The notes: a model not told the origin generated them from the letters alone. A stretch of 64,000 nucleotides of DNA from Streptomyces nojiriensis (GCF_017639205.1 NZ_CP071139.1:4589001-4653000), one strand, 5' to 3'. Numbered from the stretch's first letter, positions 7,183 to 16,639 are shown. A program made the numbers and translations.

Positions 7183-7983
7183 GTGACCCACGCAATGCCG
7201 CGCACCATCCAGGTCGTCGCCCACCGCGGCGCCTCGGAGGATGCCCCCGAGCACACCCTGGCCGCCTACCGCAAGGCCATCGAGGACGGCGCCGACGGCC
7301 TCGAGTGCGATGTCCGGCTGACCGCGGACGGCCATCTGGTCCTGGTCCACGACCGCCGGGTGAACCGCACCTCGAACGGCCGCGGCGCCGTCTCCGCCCT
7401 GGAGCTGGCCGATCTCGCCGCCCTGGACTTCGGCTCCTGGAAGGACCGCGAGGAGTCCCCCGACTGGGACGCGGACCCCGAGCGCACCTCCGTCCTCACC
7501 CTGGAGCGCCTGCTGGAGCTGGTCTCCGACGCCGGACGGCCGGTGCAGCTCGCGATCGAGACGAAGCATCCGACCCGCTGGGCCGGACAGGTGGAGGAGC
7601 GCCTCCTCGTGCTCCTCAAGCGCTTCGGACTGGACGCCCCGCCCGCCGAGGGTCCGCACCCGGTGCGCGTCATGAGTTTCTCCGCGCGCTCCCTGCACCG
7701 GATCCGGGCGTCCGCGCCGACGATCCCGACCGTGTACCTGATGCAGTTCATCTCGCCCCGGATGCGGGACGGGCGGCTGCCGGCCGGCGTGACGATCGCC
7801 GGCCCCGGGATGCGGATCGTGCGCAACCACCCCGCCTTCATCCACAAGCTCCAGGGTGCGGGCCACTCCGTGCACGTATGGACAGTGAACGAACCTGAAG
7901 ACGTTCAGCTCTGCGCTGATCTGGGCGTGGAAGCAATCATCACGAACAGACCCCGCCAAGTTCTGTCCCAACTCGGGCGCTGA
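7183..7983 (+). CDS. Glycerophosphodiester phosphodiesterase
   Basis: 266 residues with the GDPD TIM-barrel signatures: HRG (14-16), Glu23 (PEHTL), Glu41/Asp43 (ECDVR) and HD (56-57). C-terminal HVWTVNEPEDV is the standard closing motif. It hydrolyses glycerophosphodiesters to glycerol-3-phosphate and an alcohol. No signal peptide is visible, so it is probably cytoplasmic. I chose the GTG at 7183; an in-frame ATG at 7195 is an alternative. Confidence 0.9.
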   Translation: MTHAMPRTIQVVAHRGASEDAPEHTLAAYRKAIEDGADGLECDVRLTADGHLVLVHDRRVNRTSNGRGAVSALELADLAALDFGSWKDREESPDWDADPERTSVLTLERLLELVSDAGRPVQLAIETKHPTRWAGQVEERLLVLLKRFGLDAPPAEGPHPVRVMSFSARSLHRIRASAPTIPTVYLMQFISPRMRDGRLPAGVTIAGPGMRIVRNHPAFIHKLQGAGHSVHVWTVNEPEDVQLCADLGVEAIITNRPRQVLSQLGR

Positions 7984-8164
7984 AGTCCCTTTTTGCACAC
8001 CCGCCACCCCCAACTCGTTCGTTACAGGGTGTGCTCCGGCGCATCCGCTCCGCATTCGGTCGGCGTGAATGCGTCAGAGGGGCCCGCTTCGGGCTGCTTC
8101 GACGGTTTCCGGTCCAGGCCATGGGGGCATCCAGACCATGCGTGGGGCTAAGGAGGTTCCGGGG

Positions 8165-8680
8165 GTGGCGTTGGTGGTGGCACAAGAAGTGCCCACGTCG
8201 TCGTGCATGGACGTACGCCATGGTCCTGCGGGCGTGGGCGAGGCGCGACACCGGATGCGCGAGCAACTGCGTATCAGCGGGGTGCCCGAATCGGTCGTGG
8301 ACGATGCCGTACTGATTCTTTCCGAACTGCTCAGCAACGCCTGCCGACACGGCAGGCCGCTCGGCGCTCGGGAAGTCGGAGACGGGGAGATACGCGCCGC
8401 ATGGCGCGTCGACAGAGCGGGACGACTGACGGTCGAGGTCACGGACGGAGGCGGGCCCACCCGCCCGGTTCCCGCCACGCCCTCGGTCACCGCACGGGGC
8501 GGCCGGGGGCTGAACATCATCAGCGCCCTGGCCCAGGACTGGGGTGTCCGGGACGGAGCGGCGGGTGAGGTCACCGTGTGGGTGATCGTTGCCTGTGGGC
8601 CCCGGCACGATGATTTCGCTACGCGCGTTGCGCCCCCGGCGATCGACTTCAGTACGGCGTTCGACGACCTCGGTCCCTGA
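8165..8680 (+). CDS. RsbW-like ATP-binding protein (HATPase_c, anti-sigma-factor-kinase type)
   Basis: 171 residues. The ATPase core shows the N box (ILSELLSNACRHG), G1 box (VEVTDGGG) and G2 box (GGRGLNII). It resembles the many Streptomyces RsbW-like proteins that bind or phosphorylate antagonists of sigma factors. The GTG at 8165 is chosen because AGGAGG (8151-8156) sits 8 nt before it; upstream in-frame ATGs lack such a site. No partner gene adjoins it, but a PP2C phosphatase and another RsbW-like gene lie within 7 kb. Confidence 0.8.
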   Translation: MALVVAQEVPTSSCMDVRHGPAGVGEARHRMREQLRISGVPESVVDDAVLILSELLSNACRHGRPLGAREVGDGEIRAAWRVDRAGRLTVEVTDGGGPTRPVPATPSVTARGGRGLNIISALAQDWGVRDGAAGEVTVWVIVACGPRHDDFATRVAPPAIDFSTAFDDLGP

Positions 8681-8906
8681 AGCCGGGATCCCGGAACCCG
8701 GGATCGCAGACCGCACGACAGCACGACCGGCACGAGAGCAAGGCAGCACGAGAGCAGCACAGCAGTACCGGTCATCCGCACAGGCGGCCGTCCGGGAGCG
8801 CACGCCGACCGTGCTCCCGGCCGCACCCAACCGGTTCCGGCGGTACGAACGGCTAGGCTCGCGCCCAGACACGACGCCGTACCGCCGCAACCGGGAGACA
8901 CGCACG

Positions 8907-9881
8907 ATGGCCAAGAAGCGCCCCGCAGCCAAGACTGCAAAGCCGCAGCTCAACAACGGTGAGATCCCCGTCGTGGGCGCCCGCGAGCCCTGTCCCTGCG
9001 GATCCGGCCGCCGCTACAAGGCCTGCCACGGCGCAGCCGCCGCGCACGCCGTCACCGAGCACGTGCGGCGCCCCTTCGAGGGACTGCCGGGCGAGTGCGA
9101 CTGGGTCGCGCTGCGCGAACTGGTGCCCGCCGCCACCGTCCCGCTGTCCCTCAAGGGCGGCCTGCCCGAGGGCGTCCCCTCCGTCACGCTGGTGACCGTA
9201 CTGCCCATGGCGTGGCCGGCGCTGCGCCGTGAGGACGGGTCCGTCCTCCTCGGCCTGCAGAACGACTCCTCCTCCGGGGACCTCGGCCGCGACATGGCCG
9301 ACACCCTGGAGCGTGCCCTTGTGGCGGAGCCCGGTACGCCGGTTGCCGCCCGCCGGGTTCCCGCCGAGGGTCCCCGACTTCAGGATCTCCTGGACACCGA
9401 CGGCGGTTTCGAGCCGGTTGTGCACACCGGGTTCGAATTCTGGATTCCGGAATCCGAGAGCGCCCAGAACGCCTCGCCGGAGATCGCCGCCTCGCTGGAG
9501 CGCGCCAACGCGGCCGCCATTCCCACCGTCAAGCTGACCGGCGTGGACGCCGCCTACTGGTGCGAGACGCCGGACAAGAACCACCTTCGCTGGGTCATGC
9601 CGCACCCCGAGGAGAAGCTGCTCGACGCCCTCGCGCGGCTGCACGCGGCCGGGACGTCCTCGCTCGGCGAGGGCACGAAGCTCGTCGGCTCCTTCCGCGC
9701 CCACGGCCTGATGGTTCCCGTCTGGGACCTGCCCACCGGGGTCACGGCCGACGACGTCGAGAAGCCCGCGGCGGAGTTCGCGGAGCGGCTGGCCGGGGCT
9801 CTGGCCACGGACGCCCCGCTGACCACGGAGGAGCGCCGGGCCCGCGGCGGACTCACCAACCGCCAGGTGACGCTCAGCTGA
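8907..9881 (+). CDS. DUF5926 / SEC-C motif protein
   Basis: 324 residues. The N-terminus is Lys/Ala-rich and followed by a SEC-C zinc motif: Cys29, Cys31, Cys40 and His41 (PCPCGSGRRYKACHG). The rest is a conserved actinobacterial domain (DUF5926) of unknown function. The ATG has GGGAGA 10 nt upstream, and a TAGGCT -10-like element lies near 8852. The function cannot be assigned; SEC-C modules usually mediate protein interactions. Confidence 0.75.
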   Translation: MAKKRPAAKTAKPQLNNGEIPVVGAREPCPCGSGRRYKACHGAAAAHAVTEHVRRPFEGLPGECDWVALRELVPAATVPLSLKGGLPEGVPSVTLVTVLPMAWPALRREDGSVLLGLQNDSSSGDLGRDMADTLERALVAEPGTPVAARRVPAEGPRLQDLLDTDGGFEPVVHTGFEFWIPESESAQNASPEIAASLERANAAAIPTVKLTGVDAAYWCETPDKNHLRWVMPHPEEKLLDALARLHAAGTSSLGEGTKLVGSFRAHGLMVPVWDLPTGVTADDVEKPAAEFAERLAGALATDAPLTTEERRARGGLTNRQVTLS

Positions 9882-9966
9882 CCGAGCGCCCGCTGGGAGC
9901 CGGTGACCGGAGTCACAACTCCCGCTAATCGTCTGCAAATCGGTGTCTGAATATCGGAGATCGAAT

Positions 9967-10050
9967 TTGCGAACAGGCGATCTCTTGTTACCGTTCTTGT
10001 AGCCCGGTCGCTGGTGCATCCCCCGTCGCCAGCGACCGGGCCCTTGATTT
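9967..10050 (+). ncRNA. Candidate promoter plus tiny hairpin RNA, or bidirectional terminator
   Basis: TTGCGA (9967-9972) and TACCGT (9989-9994), spaced by 16 nt, could direct a start near 10001, exactly at a perfect 13-bp stem (10002-10014 with 10029-10041). The stem is followed by CCTTGATTTT. This could encode a hairpin RNA of about 50 nt, or the stem may simply terminate the two convergent genes (stops at 9881 and 10062). The hairpin is certain; the promoter is a guess. Confidence 0.35.
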
Positions 10051-10061
10051 TCAGGGTGCGA

Positions 10062-10625
10062 TCAACCGTCACCCGGCGCCGGTGAGTTGCTCCCGGACCT
10101 CAGAAGCAGTTCCCCTTCATCATCCGGAACTGCAAACTCCGCTACGGCCGAGTAACCCTCCGGACCACCTGCCGAGGCCTCTTTCGGCGTCTCGCACAAG
10201 CCCGGTTCGTCGCCCGCTCCCACCGCGCACCGAATCTGGACCGTACGCCCGGCCGGACCCATCAGCGTCAGCACGGCGTCCAGTGCGCGACCACTCGTGT
10301 TCCGGTAGTAACTCCGGCCCCATGTCCGGCCTTCACCGATCATCACGCACGTCTGCGCCTCCACCCCGTGCGGGGAGGACAGTTCGGGGCCGCAGCGGGA
10401 ATCCGTACGGGGCTGTTCGGCCGGACCGGGCTGCTGCGGGCCGGCCGTCGGCGCCGAGCGCGCGGGGGATGTGCGGGAGGAGTCCGAAAGCCCGAGCACC
10501 GAGAACAGGCCGCCGCCTTTCCCGTCGTCCTGACCGGCAAAATCCGGCCCGGCGATCGCCCCGGCGAGCGGGAGCGACAAGATGATCAACACACCGGCGC
10601 CGATACCGATCAGGCGGAGATTCAT
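10062..10625 (-). CDS. Hypothetical exported or membrane-anchored protein
   Basis: 187 residues. One N-terminal hydrophobic helix (about 5-25) serves as signal or anchor. A Ser/Pro/Gln-rich linker follows, then a C-terminal domain of about 110 residues with four Cys (near CGPE, QTCVM, IRCAV, GLCET) that could form two disulfides. I do not recognise the family. I take the ATG at 10625, since it puts the hydrophobic helix at the N-terminus; an in-frame GTG at 10703 has no ribosome site either. It ends next to the hairpin at 10002-10041 and is convergent with the SEC-C gene. Confidence 0.6.
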   Translation of the reverse strand: MNLRLIGIGAGVLIILSLPLAGAIAGPDFAGQDDGKGGGLFSVLGLSDSSRTSPARSAPTAGPQQPGPAEQPRTDSRCGPELSSPHGVEAQTCVMIGEGRTWGRSYYRNTSGRALDAVLTLMGPAGRTVQIRCAVGAGDEPGLCETPKEASAGGPEGYSAVAEFAVPDDEGELLLRSGSNSPAPGDG

Positions 10626-10734
10626 TCGCCGAAGATAGCGAGGAGGGAATGGGCCACGGAGATGCCCGCGCCCAATTCCCTTGGAAACTCGTCCCGCCGA
10701 CACCCGTACGAGTGATCCTCACAGGCCCGGCAGG

Positions 10735-11502
10735 TCAGTACGCGAGCCTGCTGCCGCCGCCCGGCGCACCGCTGCTGGCCTCGACCAGCGCGTCAACGAC
10801 CGCCTCGATCTCGGGCAGCCAGAGATTTCCCGCCCCCGCCTGCACATGCGGCAACTGCGCCTGCGCCGACCGTGCCTGCGGCCGCTGCTCCGCCGACTGC
10901 GCCCGTGGCTCCCGTTCCCAGCGCACCTGGCCACCGCTGGACGCGGCGGACGGCGGCAGCAACAGGTACCCGCCCTCACCGTGGAAGCGCAGGGAGGAGG
11001 GCACGTGGTCCTTCGCGTAAAGGAGTTCGCCGAGCCGCTCCAGCGAATAGGGCGCCACCAGCAGTGCCCAGCGGGTGGGCGTGGCCACGACCGGACCGAG
11101 CCGCATGCCCTGCGCGTCCAGTCGTACGAGGGCGCGCGCGGCCGCGCCGGCCGGCAGGCTCACCGCGCACGGGGCGGTCCCGCCGGTGGCCATCAGGACG
11201 GGGGCGGCGGGCCGGTTGGTCCACCACCAGGCCACCATCCGCGGGTCGGTGGTGGCGGCGAGCAGTCCGGGGTCGAAGGGATGCGCGCCGGGGACGGCGC
11301 AGTCGGGGTCGGGGCAGGCGCATCGCTTGGCGTCGGTGCCGGACCGGCCGACGCCGGGCAGGACGGGCCACTGCCAGGTGGTGGCGCAGGCGAGCGCCGC
11401 GTCGAGGAGAGCCGACGAGCTGCCGCTCTGTTCCGGGTCGGGGCGCAGGGATTGAAAGCGATCGCGGAGCCGCTGGAGACGCCTTCCGAGGATCTCGCGC
11501 AT
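10735..11502 (-). CDS. Bifunctional primase/polymerase (prim-pol) domain protein
   Basis: 255 residues. The pattern around CPDPDCAVPGAHP, WWWTNRPAAPVLMATG and the later LLLPPS resembles the N-terminal prim-pol domain (PF09250) found in many Streptomyces stand-alone proteins. The start at 11502 has AAAGGAA 9 nt upstream; the longer frame to 11610 lacks one. The expected acidic metal-binding motif of active primases is not obvious, so it may be a non-catalytic relative. It is divergent from the PP2C gene. Confidence 0.6.
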   Translation of the reverse strand: MREILGRRLQRLRDRFQSLRPDPEQSGSSSALLDAALACATTWQWPVLPGVGRSGTDAKRCACPDPDCAVPGAHPFDPGLLAATTDPRMVAWWWTNRPAAPVLMATGGTAPCAVSLPAGAAARALVRLDAQGMRLGPVVATPTRWALLVAPYSLERLGELLYAKDHVPSSLRFHGEGGYLLLPPSAASSGGQVRWEREPRAQSAEQRPQARSAQAQLPHVQAGAGNLWLPEIEAVVDALVEASSGAPGGGSRLAY

Positions 11503-12016
11503 GTGCGCTCGTTCCTTTCCGTTGAACGCCGAGGGCCACATCACACCATGTAACCGGTGTCTCACCACACGTACAGGTTTCGCGTCACTGTCCGCCAGAA
11601 GCAGGTTCACACGGTTCGTGCAGTCTTCTTACAGGTCCATCAAACGTCCCGCGGGGGTGGAGCGCGACCCGCGCCGGCCACCGAGACCGGCGGCCGCCGC
11701 TAAGGACGACGGCCCGCGCCGGGTGGTTCCCGGCGGCGCCAACTGGCCTCGTGCATCAACGAGTACGTACCCGAGGCCCCTGCGGAGCCCGCTCAGTCGA
11801 TCGCAAAAACCGACTGCTCCCAGCTTTTTCCGGCCAAGTTCTAGCCTTGGCTCGACAGTGAGTTGCGGTCTCACGGACACCAGGATTCCCACCTGGGCAA
11901 TGCTGGACATGCATCCACGTGTGCGTGTAGATGTGGATTCCTTGATGGCGGCGCAGCACGATCTGGGGGTTTGCGATGCTATTTGGCGAATCGCACCAGG
12001 TGGAAAGGCGGACGCC

Positions 12017-13456
12017 ATGAGCGCCCCGCATCTGCCGAAAGTGGCTGGAATCGATCCAGCAGCAACCGCGTCGCCGCACACTGCGGCGCCCGCGCCCGCC
12101 CGGACCACCCCCGCACCGGCCCCTCCGCCCGGCGGCCCGGGCAGTGTCATCCAGGACCGGCTGGCGGGCATGGTCTCGGACCTCACCACCCTGCACGAGC
12201 TCACCGAGCGCCTCGCCCGCGCCAATGACCTCGACACCTCGCTGCGCGAATTCCTGCGCGCCGGAGCCGCGCTCGTCGGCGCCCGCCGCGGCCTGATCGT
12301 CCTGGAGCCCTCCGACGGACTCGGCCCGACCAGCACGATCGGCCTCGGGCTCGGCCACGCGGAGCTCGGCCACATCGAGACCGTGCCGCGCAGTGCCACC
12401 TCCTACGGGCGGATCCTCGACGGTCTGCCCGACGCCCAGGGCGGTTCCGACTTCCTCCCCGAACCGGGCGCGCCCCCCGGAACCGGAGGCTTCGCCGCCC
12501 CCGTGGATCCCCGCCACCGTGAGGTCGCCGCCCGGCTCGGCTACGCCGCGAGCTACTCGCTCCCCCTCACCGCCGAGGCCACCGGCCGGCTCGGCGCAGC
12601 CGTCTGGCTCTACGACGAGCAGGCCGAGCCGAGCGACCGCCAGCGCGACCTCGCCGGGCTGTACGTGCGGCACGCCGCCGAGCACCTGGCCCGGATGCTG
12701 GAGGTGGAGCGCTCCCGCTCGCACCTGGCCACCGTCTCCGAGGAGCTGCTGCCGAGCCGGCTCCCCCGGATCCCCGGAGTGCAGCTCGCGGCCCGCCACC
12801 ACACGGGACCCCTCGGCGGGGGCGACTGGTACGACGCCCTGCCGCTGCCCGAGGGCGCCCTGGGACTGGCCGTCGGGTCCGTCACCGGATCCGGGCCGAG
12901 CGCCGTCGCCGCGATGGGGCGGCTGCGCGCCTCGCTGCGCGCCTACGCCGTCATGGAGGGCGAGGACCCCGTAGCGGTCCTGTCCGACCTGGAGCTCCTG
13001 CTGCGCCTCACCGAGCCCGCCCGCGCCGCCACCGCGCTGTTCGCCTACTGCGAGCCCGCCGGGGGTCCGCAGTCCGGAGGCCAGGGCAGCAAGATCATCC
13101 TGGCCGGTGCCGGGCACACCCCGCCGCTGCTGATCGGCGAGCACCGCACCGAGTACGTGGAGACCTCGCTCTCCGCGCCCCTGGGCATGCTGTCCTGCTG
13201 GGAGGCGCCGAGCGTGGAGATCGAACCCGCACCCGGAGAAACGGTGCTTCTCTACACCGACGGGCTGCTGCACCACACGGGCGACCCGATGGACCGGGCC
13301 TACGCCCGGCTGCACGCCGCGGCCGCTGCGGCCCCCCGCGGCGTCCGTGAGGACCCGGCGGCCCTGTGCGAGCACATCCTGCGGACCGTGCTGCCCGGCG
13401 GGGAGCCGACCGACGCCCCCGAGGACATCGTGCTGCTCGCGGCCCGGTTCGAATGA
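12017..13456 (+). CDS. GAF and SpoIIE-type PP2C protein phosphatase
   Basis: 479 residues. An Ala/Pro-rich N-terminus is followed by a GAF domain (about 55-230) and a SpoIIE/PP2C phosphatase domain (about 250-479) with GGDWYD, VGSVTGSG, the ATALFAYCE strand, LYTDGLLH and EDIVLLAARF. The metal-binding acidic residues of GGDWYD, TDGL and PEDIVLL are present. Such proteins dephosphorylate anti-sigma antagonists in partner-switching systems. The start at 12017 has AAAGG 8 nt upstream. The nearby RsbW-like genes could be partners but are not in one operon with it. Confidence 0.85.
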   Translation: MSAPHLPKVAGIDPAATASPHTAAPAPARTTPAPAPPPGGPGSVIQDRLAGMVSDLTTLHELTERLARANDLDTSLREFLRAGAALVGARRGLIVLEPSDGLGPTSTIGLGLGHAELGHIETVPRSATSYGRILDGLPDAQGGSDFLPEPGAPPGTGGFAAPVDPRHREVAARLGYAASYSLPLTAEATGRLGAAVWLYDEQAEPSDRQRDLAGLYVRHAAEHLARMLEVERSRSHLATVSEELLPSRLPRIPGVQLAARHHTGPLGGGDWYDALPLPEGALGLAVGSVTGSGPSAVAAMGRLRASLRAYAVMEGEDPVAVLSDLELLLRLTEPARAATALFAYCEPAGGPQSGGQGSKIILAGAGHTPPLLIGEHRTEYVETSLSAPLGMLSCWEAPSVEIEPAPGETVLLYTDGLLHHTGDPMDRAYARLHAAAAAAPRGVREDPAALCEHILRTVLPGGEPTDAPEDIVLLAARFE

Positions 13457-13468
13457 GGCGCGGAGCCT

Positions 13469-13502
13469 GTTCCGAATCGTGACGGATTCCACGATTCGGA
13501 AC
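13469..13502 (+). terminator. Hairpin after the PP2C gene
   Basis: A perfect 13-bp inverted repeat (13469-13481 with 13490-13502) with an 8-nt loop starts 13 bp after the stop codon. It is unusually AT-rich for this genome, which also fits an operator for the following aminopeptidase gene. Confidence 0.6.
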
Positions 13503-13575
13503 GGCTCTCTACGCACACGCATACGATGGATGCGGTCCACACCCAGGTCCGTACCGTCGTAGCTGAGGAGAAGAC

Positions 13576-15042
13576 GTGGCTGACGAGCTCACCCCGGAGA
13601 CCCCGGAAGAAGAGCAGCCCAAGAAGACGCACAAGCAGCGCAAGAACGGTCTGTACCCGGGCGTCAGCGACGAACTCGCCGAGAACATGCGCAGCGGCTG
13701 GGCCGACACCGAGCTGCACGGACTGGAGCCCATCGCCCAGGCCGCCCACACCCTCGCCCGCCGCGACGCGCTGTCCCGGCGCTTCCCGGGCGAGCGCCTC
13801 GTCATCCCCGCGGGCCGTCTGAAGACCCGCTCGAACGACACCGAGTACCCCTTCCGGGCCTCGACCGAGTACGCGTACCTCACCGGCGACCAGACCGAGA
13901 ACGGCGTCCTGGTCCTGGAACCCAGCGGGGCGACCGGTCACACGGCGACCGTCTACCTGCTGCCGCGCTCCGACCGGGAGAACGGCGAGTTCTGGCTGTC
14001 CGGCCAGGGCGAGCTGTGGGTCGGCCGCCGGCACTCCCTCACCGAGGCCGAGCAGCTCCTGGGCATCCCCGCGCAGGACGTCCGCAAGCTCGCGGAGGCC
14101 CTCACCGAGGCCGAGGGCCCGGTCCGCGCCGTGCGCGGCCACGACCCGGTGATCGAGTCCGCCCTCACCGACAAGGTGACCAAGGAGCGCGACGAGGAAC
14201 TGCGCGTCTACCTCTCCGAGGCCCGTGCCGTGAAGGACGCGTTCGAGATCGGCGAGCTGCAGAAGGCCGTCGACTCCACGGTCCGCGGCTTCGAGGACGT
14301 CGTGAAGGTCTTGGACAAGGCCGAGGCCACGTCCGAGCGCTACATCGAGGGCACCTTCTTCCTGCGCGCCCGGGTCGAGGGCAACGACGTCGGCTACGGC
14401 TCCATCTGCGCCGCCGGCCCGCACGCCTGCACCCTGCACTGGGTCCGCAACGACGGCGACGTCCGCTCCGGTGACCTGCTGCTGCTCGACGCCGGTGTGG
14501 AGACCCACTCCCTCTACACCGCGGACGTCACGCGCACGCTGCCGATCAACGGCACGTACACCGACATCCAGCGCAAGATCTACGACGCGGTCTACGCGTC
14601 CCAGGAAGCCGGCATCGCCGCGGTGAAGCCGGGTGCGAAGTTCCGCGACTTCCACGACGCCTCCCAGCACGTGCTGGCCGAGAAGCTCGTCGAGTGGGGC
14701 CTGCTGGAGGGCCCGGTCGAGCGCGTCCTGGAGCTGGGGCTGCAGCGCCGCTGGACCCTGCACGGCACCGGCCACATGCTCGGCATGGACGTCCACGACT
14801 GCGCCGCCGCGCGCACCGAGGCCTACGTCGACGGCACGCTGGAGCCGGGCATGTGCCTGACCGTGGAGCCGGGTCTGTACTTCCAGGCCGACGACCTGAC
14901 CGTGCCCGAGGAGTACCGCGGCATCGGCGTCCGGATCGAGGACGACATCCTCGTCACGGAGGACGGCAACCGGAACCTGTCCGCCGGACTGCCGCGCGCC
15001 TCGGCCGAGGTCGAGGCCTGGATGGCGCGCCTGAAGGGCTGA
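13576..15042 (+). CDS. pepP: Xaa-Pro aminopeptidase (aminopeptidase P, M24B)
   Basis: 488 residues. An N-terminal aminopeptidase-P domain (about 45-190) is followed by the pita-bread catalytic domain. All five dinuclear-metal ligands are present: Asp305 (LLLDAG), Asp317 (YTADVT), His400 (GTGHML), Glu431 (TVEPGL) and Glu455 (GVRIEDD). It removes an N-terminal residue when proline is second. The GTG start has GAGGAG 5 nt upstream. No export signal is present, so it is cytoplasmic. It is convergent with the next RsbW-like gene across a shared hairpin. Confidence 0.93.
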   Translation: MADELTPETPEEEQPKKTHKQRKNGLYPGVSDELAENMRSGWADTELHGLEPIAQAAHTLARRDALSRRFPGERLVIPAGRLKTRSNDTEYPFRASTEYAYLTGDQTENGVLVLEPSGATGHTATVYLLPRSDRENGEFWLSGQGELWVGRRHSLTEAEQLLGIPAQDVRKLAEALTEAEGPVRAVRGHDPVIESALTDKVTKERDEELRVYLSEARAVKDAFEIGELQKAVDSTVRGFEDVVKVLDKAEATSERYIEGTFFLRARVEGNDVGYGSICAAGPHACTLHWVRNDGDVRSGDLLLLDAGVETHSLYTADVTRTLPINGTYTDIQRKIYDAVYASQEAGIAAVKPGAKFRDFHDASQHVLAEKLVEWGLLEGPVERVLELGLQRRWTLHGTGHMLGMDVHDCAAARTEAYVDGTLEPGMCLTVEPGLYFQADDLTVPEEYRGIGVRIEDDILVTEDGNRNLSAGLPRASAEVEAWMARLKG

Positions 15043-15063
15043 CGCCTGCGCATCGCGCACCGG

Positions 15064-15094
15064 TGGGCGGGATTCCTGTACGGGGTCCCGCCCA
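15064..15094. terminator. Bidirectional hairpin terminator
   Basis: A 9-bp perfect stem (TGGGCGGGA with its complement) with a 13-nt loop lies between the convergent pepP and RsbW-like genes. Confidence 0.65.
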
Positions 15095-15113
15095 TCGGCG
15101 TTCCCGGGAACGC

Positions 15114-15557
15114 CTACGACACCCTCAGCAGCGCGTCGTCGCGCCACTTCAGCATCTTGTCGAAGCTCACCACCGCACCGCGGCCCGGCCGGTTGCGGAA
15201 GCGGACGTGGTCGGCGAGTTCGGAGATCAGGTGCAGGCCCCGGCCGTGTTCGGCCAGGGAGGGTCTGCGGCGGGCCACCGTCGCGGGCGGGAACCCCGGA
15301 CCGGAATCGGTCACCTCGATGCGGCAGCAGTCCCCGTCCAGATAGGCCGTGACGTGGTACGCCTCGGTATCGTCCGGGATTTCGCCACCCCCGCCGTGCT
15401 CCACCGCGTTCGCACACGCCTCGCTCAGCGCCACCGAGAGATCGAAGGAGATGTCCGGGTCCACCCCCGCGGTCTCCATCGTCCCCAGCAGCAGTCGCCT
15501 GGCGAGCGGCACGCTCGCGGCTTCGCGCCTCAAGTGGAGAGACCACCAGATGCTCAT
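15114..15557 (-). CDS. RsbW-like ATP-binding protein (HATPase_c)
   Basis: 147 residues with N box (ALSEACANAVEHG), G1 box (EVTDSGPGF) and G2 box (EHGRGLHLI), almost exactly the length of a free-standing anti-sigma-factor kinase such as RsbW. It begins MSIWWSLHLRREAASVPLAR, the usual first strand of this family in Streptomyces. No sigma factor or STAS-domain antagonist gene is in this window, so the partner is unknown. It is transcribed towards pepP. Confidence 0.85.
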   Translation of the reverse strand: MSIWWSLHLRREAASVPLARRLLLGTMETAGVDPDISFDLSVALSEACANAVEHGGGGEIPDDTEAYHVTAYLDGDCCRIEVTDSGPGFPPATVARRRPSLAEHGRGLHLISELADHVRFRNRPGRGAVVSFDKMLKWRDDALLRVS

Positions 15558-15757
15558 ACGGTTACCTATTGCCGCCCGCGAGGGGGCGTAAGCGCCCTGC
15601 GGCCGTCCGAGACCTCAATGCGCCCGTACGGCCGATGCGGCTCTCCCGGAGAGCGGTGTATGCGGCGGGCCCGGACGGTCCTCGCACAGGGGACTCATGC
15701 GGACCTTCCGGACCTGCCGTATGAAGGGCCTGAGCACAGTGCGATGATGACCCGGCC

Positions 15758-16591
15758 ATGTCTGACCCCCACGCGACGCACGCCGGAGCCGGCCTCCGGC
15801 TGATCCGGGCCGCGGTGTTCACCGCGGTCTGTGTCGTGCTGTCCGCGACCGGGCACGCCCTGGCGTCCTGCGCCACCGTGCCCTGGTGGTCCCTCTGTCT
15901 CGGCTTCCTCGCCGTCTTCGCGGTCGCCGCCCCGCTCGCGGGCCGTCGGCGGTCGCTGCCCGGCATCGCCGCCGGGCTCGCCGCCGGACAACTCGGCCTT
16001 CACGCGATGTTCGGCCTCGGCCAGCACAGCGCCGCGGCCGCCCAGGCACCGGCCGGCTCCGCCGACGCCTCGCTCGCCGAGCTCGCCGCGCGCCTGGTGT
16101 GCGGGGGCAACTCCGTACCGCTCAGCCCGGCCGACGCCCGGCAGATCCTGGAGGCCGCGGGCCTGGACCCGGCCGCCCTGGCCGAGCAGGCGGCACAGGC
16201 CGGGCAGGTCGCGGTGCAGGGGCACGGCGCGCACGCGCACGTGGCCCAGGCCGTCACCGCGGCGCCCGCCACCGGCCTGTTCAGCCCGGCCATGCTGGCC
16301 GGCCACCTGCTGGCGGCACTCGCCGCGGGCTGGCTGCTCGGCCGCGGCGACGCCGCGCTCTTCCGGCTGGTCGAGCTGTCCCGTCGCTCGGCCGAAGCCG
16401 CCCCGATCCGGCCGCTGCGCGCCGCGCTGGCCTTCGTACGCGCCCTCGGCGCCGGGCTCCCGGGCTCGGCCACCCGTATCCCGCAGGACCCGCGGACCGG
16501 GTCCGACCCCGCCCCCTGCACGGGGCGGGAAGCACTCCAGCACACGGTGATCCGGCGCGGCCCACCCGTGGCACTCGCCCTCGCAGCCTGA
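15758..16591 (+). CDS. Hypothetical multi-pass membrane protein upstream of the copper cluster
   Basis: 277 residues with hydrophobic stretches near 15-35, 45-62, 68-85 and 175-198. A Gly/His-bearing loop (GHGAHAHVAQ) lies before the last helix and the tail is Pro/Gly-rich and cytoplasmic-like. No known domain is recognised. It precedes ycnI by 108 bp on the same strand and is found beside the same copper genes in other Streptomyces as I recall, so a role in copper handling is possible but unproven. Confidence 0.6.
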   Translation: MSDPHATHAGAGLRLIRAAVFTAVCVVLSATGHALASCATVPWWSLCLGFLAVFAVAAPLAGRRRSLPGIAAGLAAGQLGLHAMFGLGQHSAAAAQAPAGSADASLAELAARLVCGGNSVPLSPADARQILEAAGLDPAALAEQAAQAGQVAVQGHGAHAHVAQAVTAAPATGLFSPAMLAGHLLAALAAGWLLGRGDAALFRLVELSRRSAEAAPIRPLRAALAFVRALGAGLPGSATRIPQDPRTGSDPAPCTGREALQHTVIRRGPPVALALAA

Positions 16592-16639
16592 CGCGGCACC
16601 CTCCTTCCCGGCCACAGAGCGGGATACCGGTGCCGCGAA

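Noticed and set aside
13469..13502. Inverted repeat as an insertion-sequence end
   Set aside because: Only one copy exists, directly after a stop codon; a transcription terminator explains it better.
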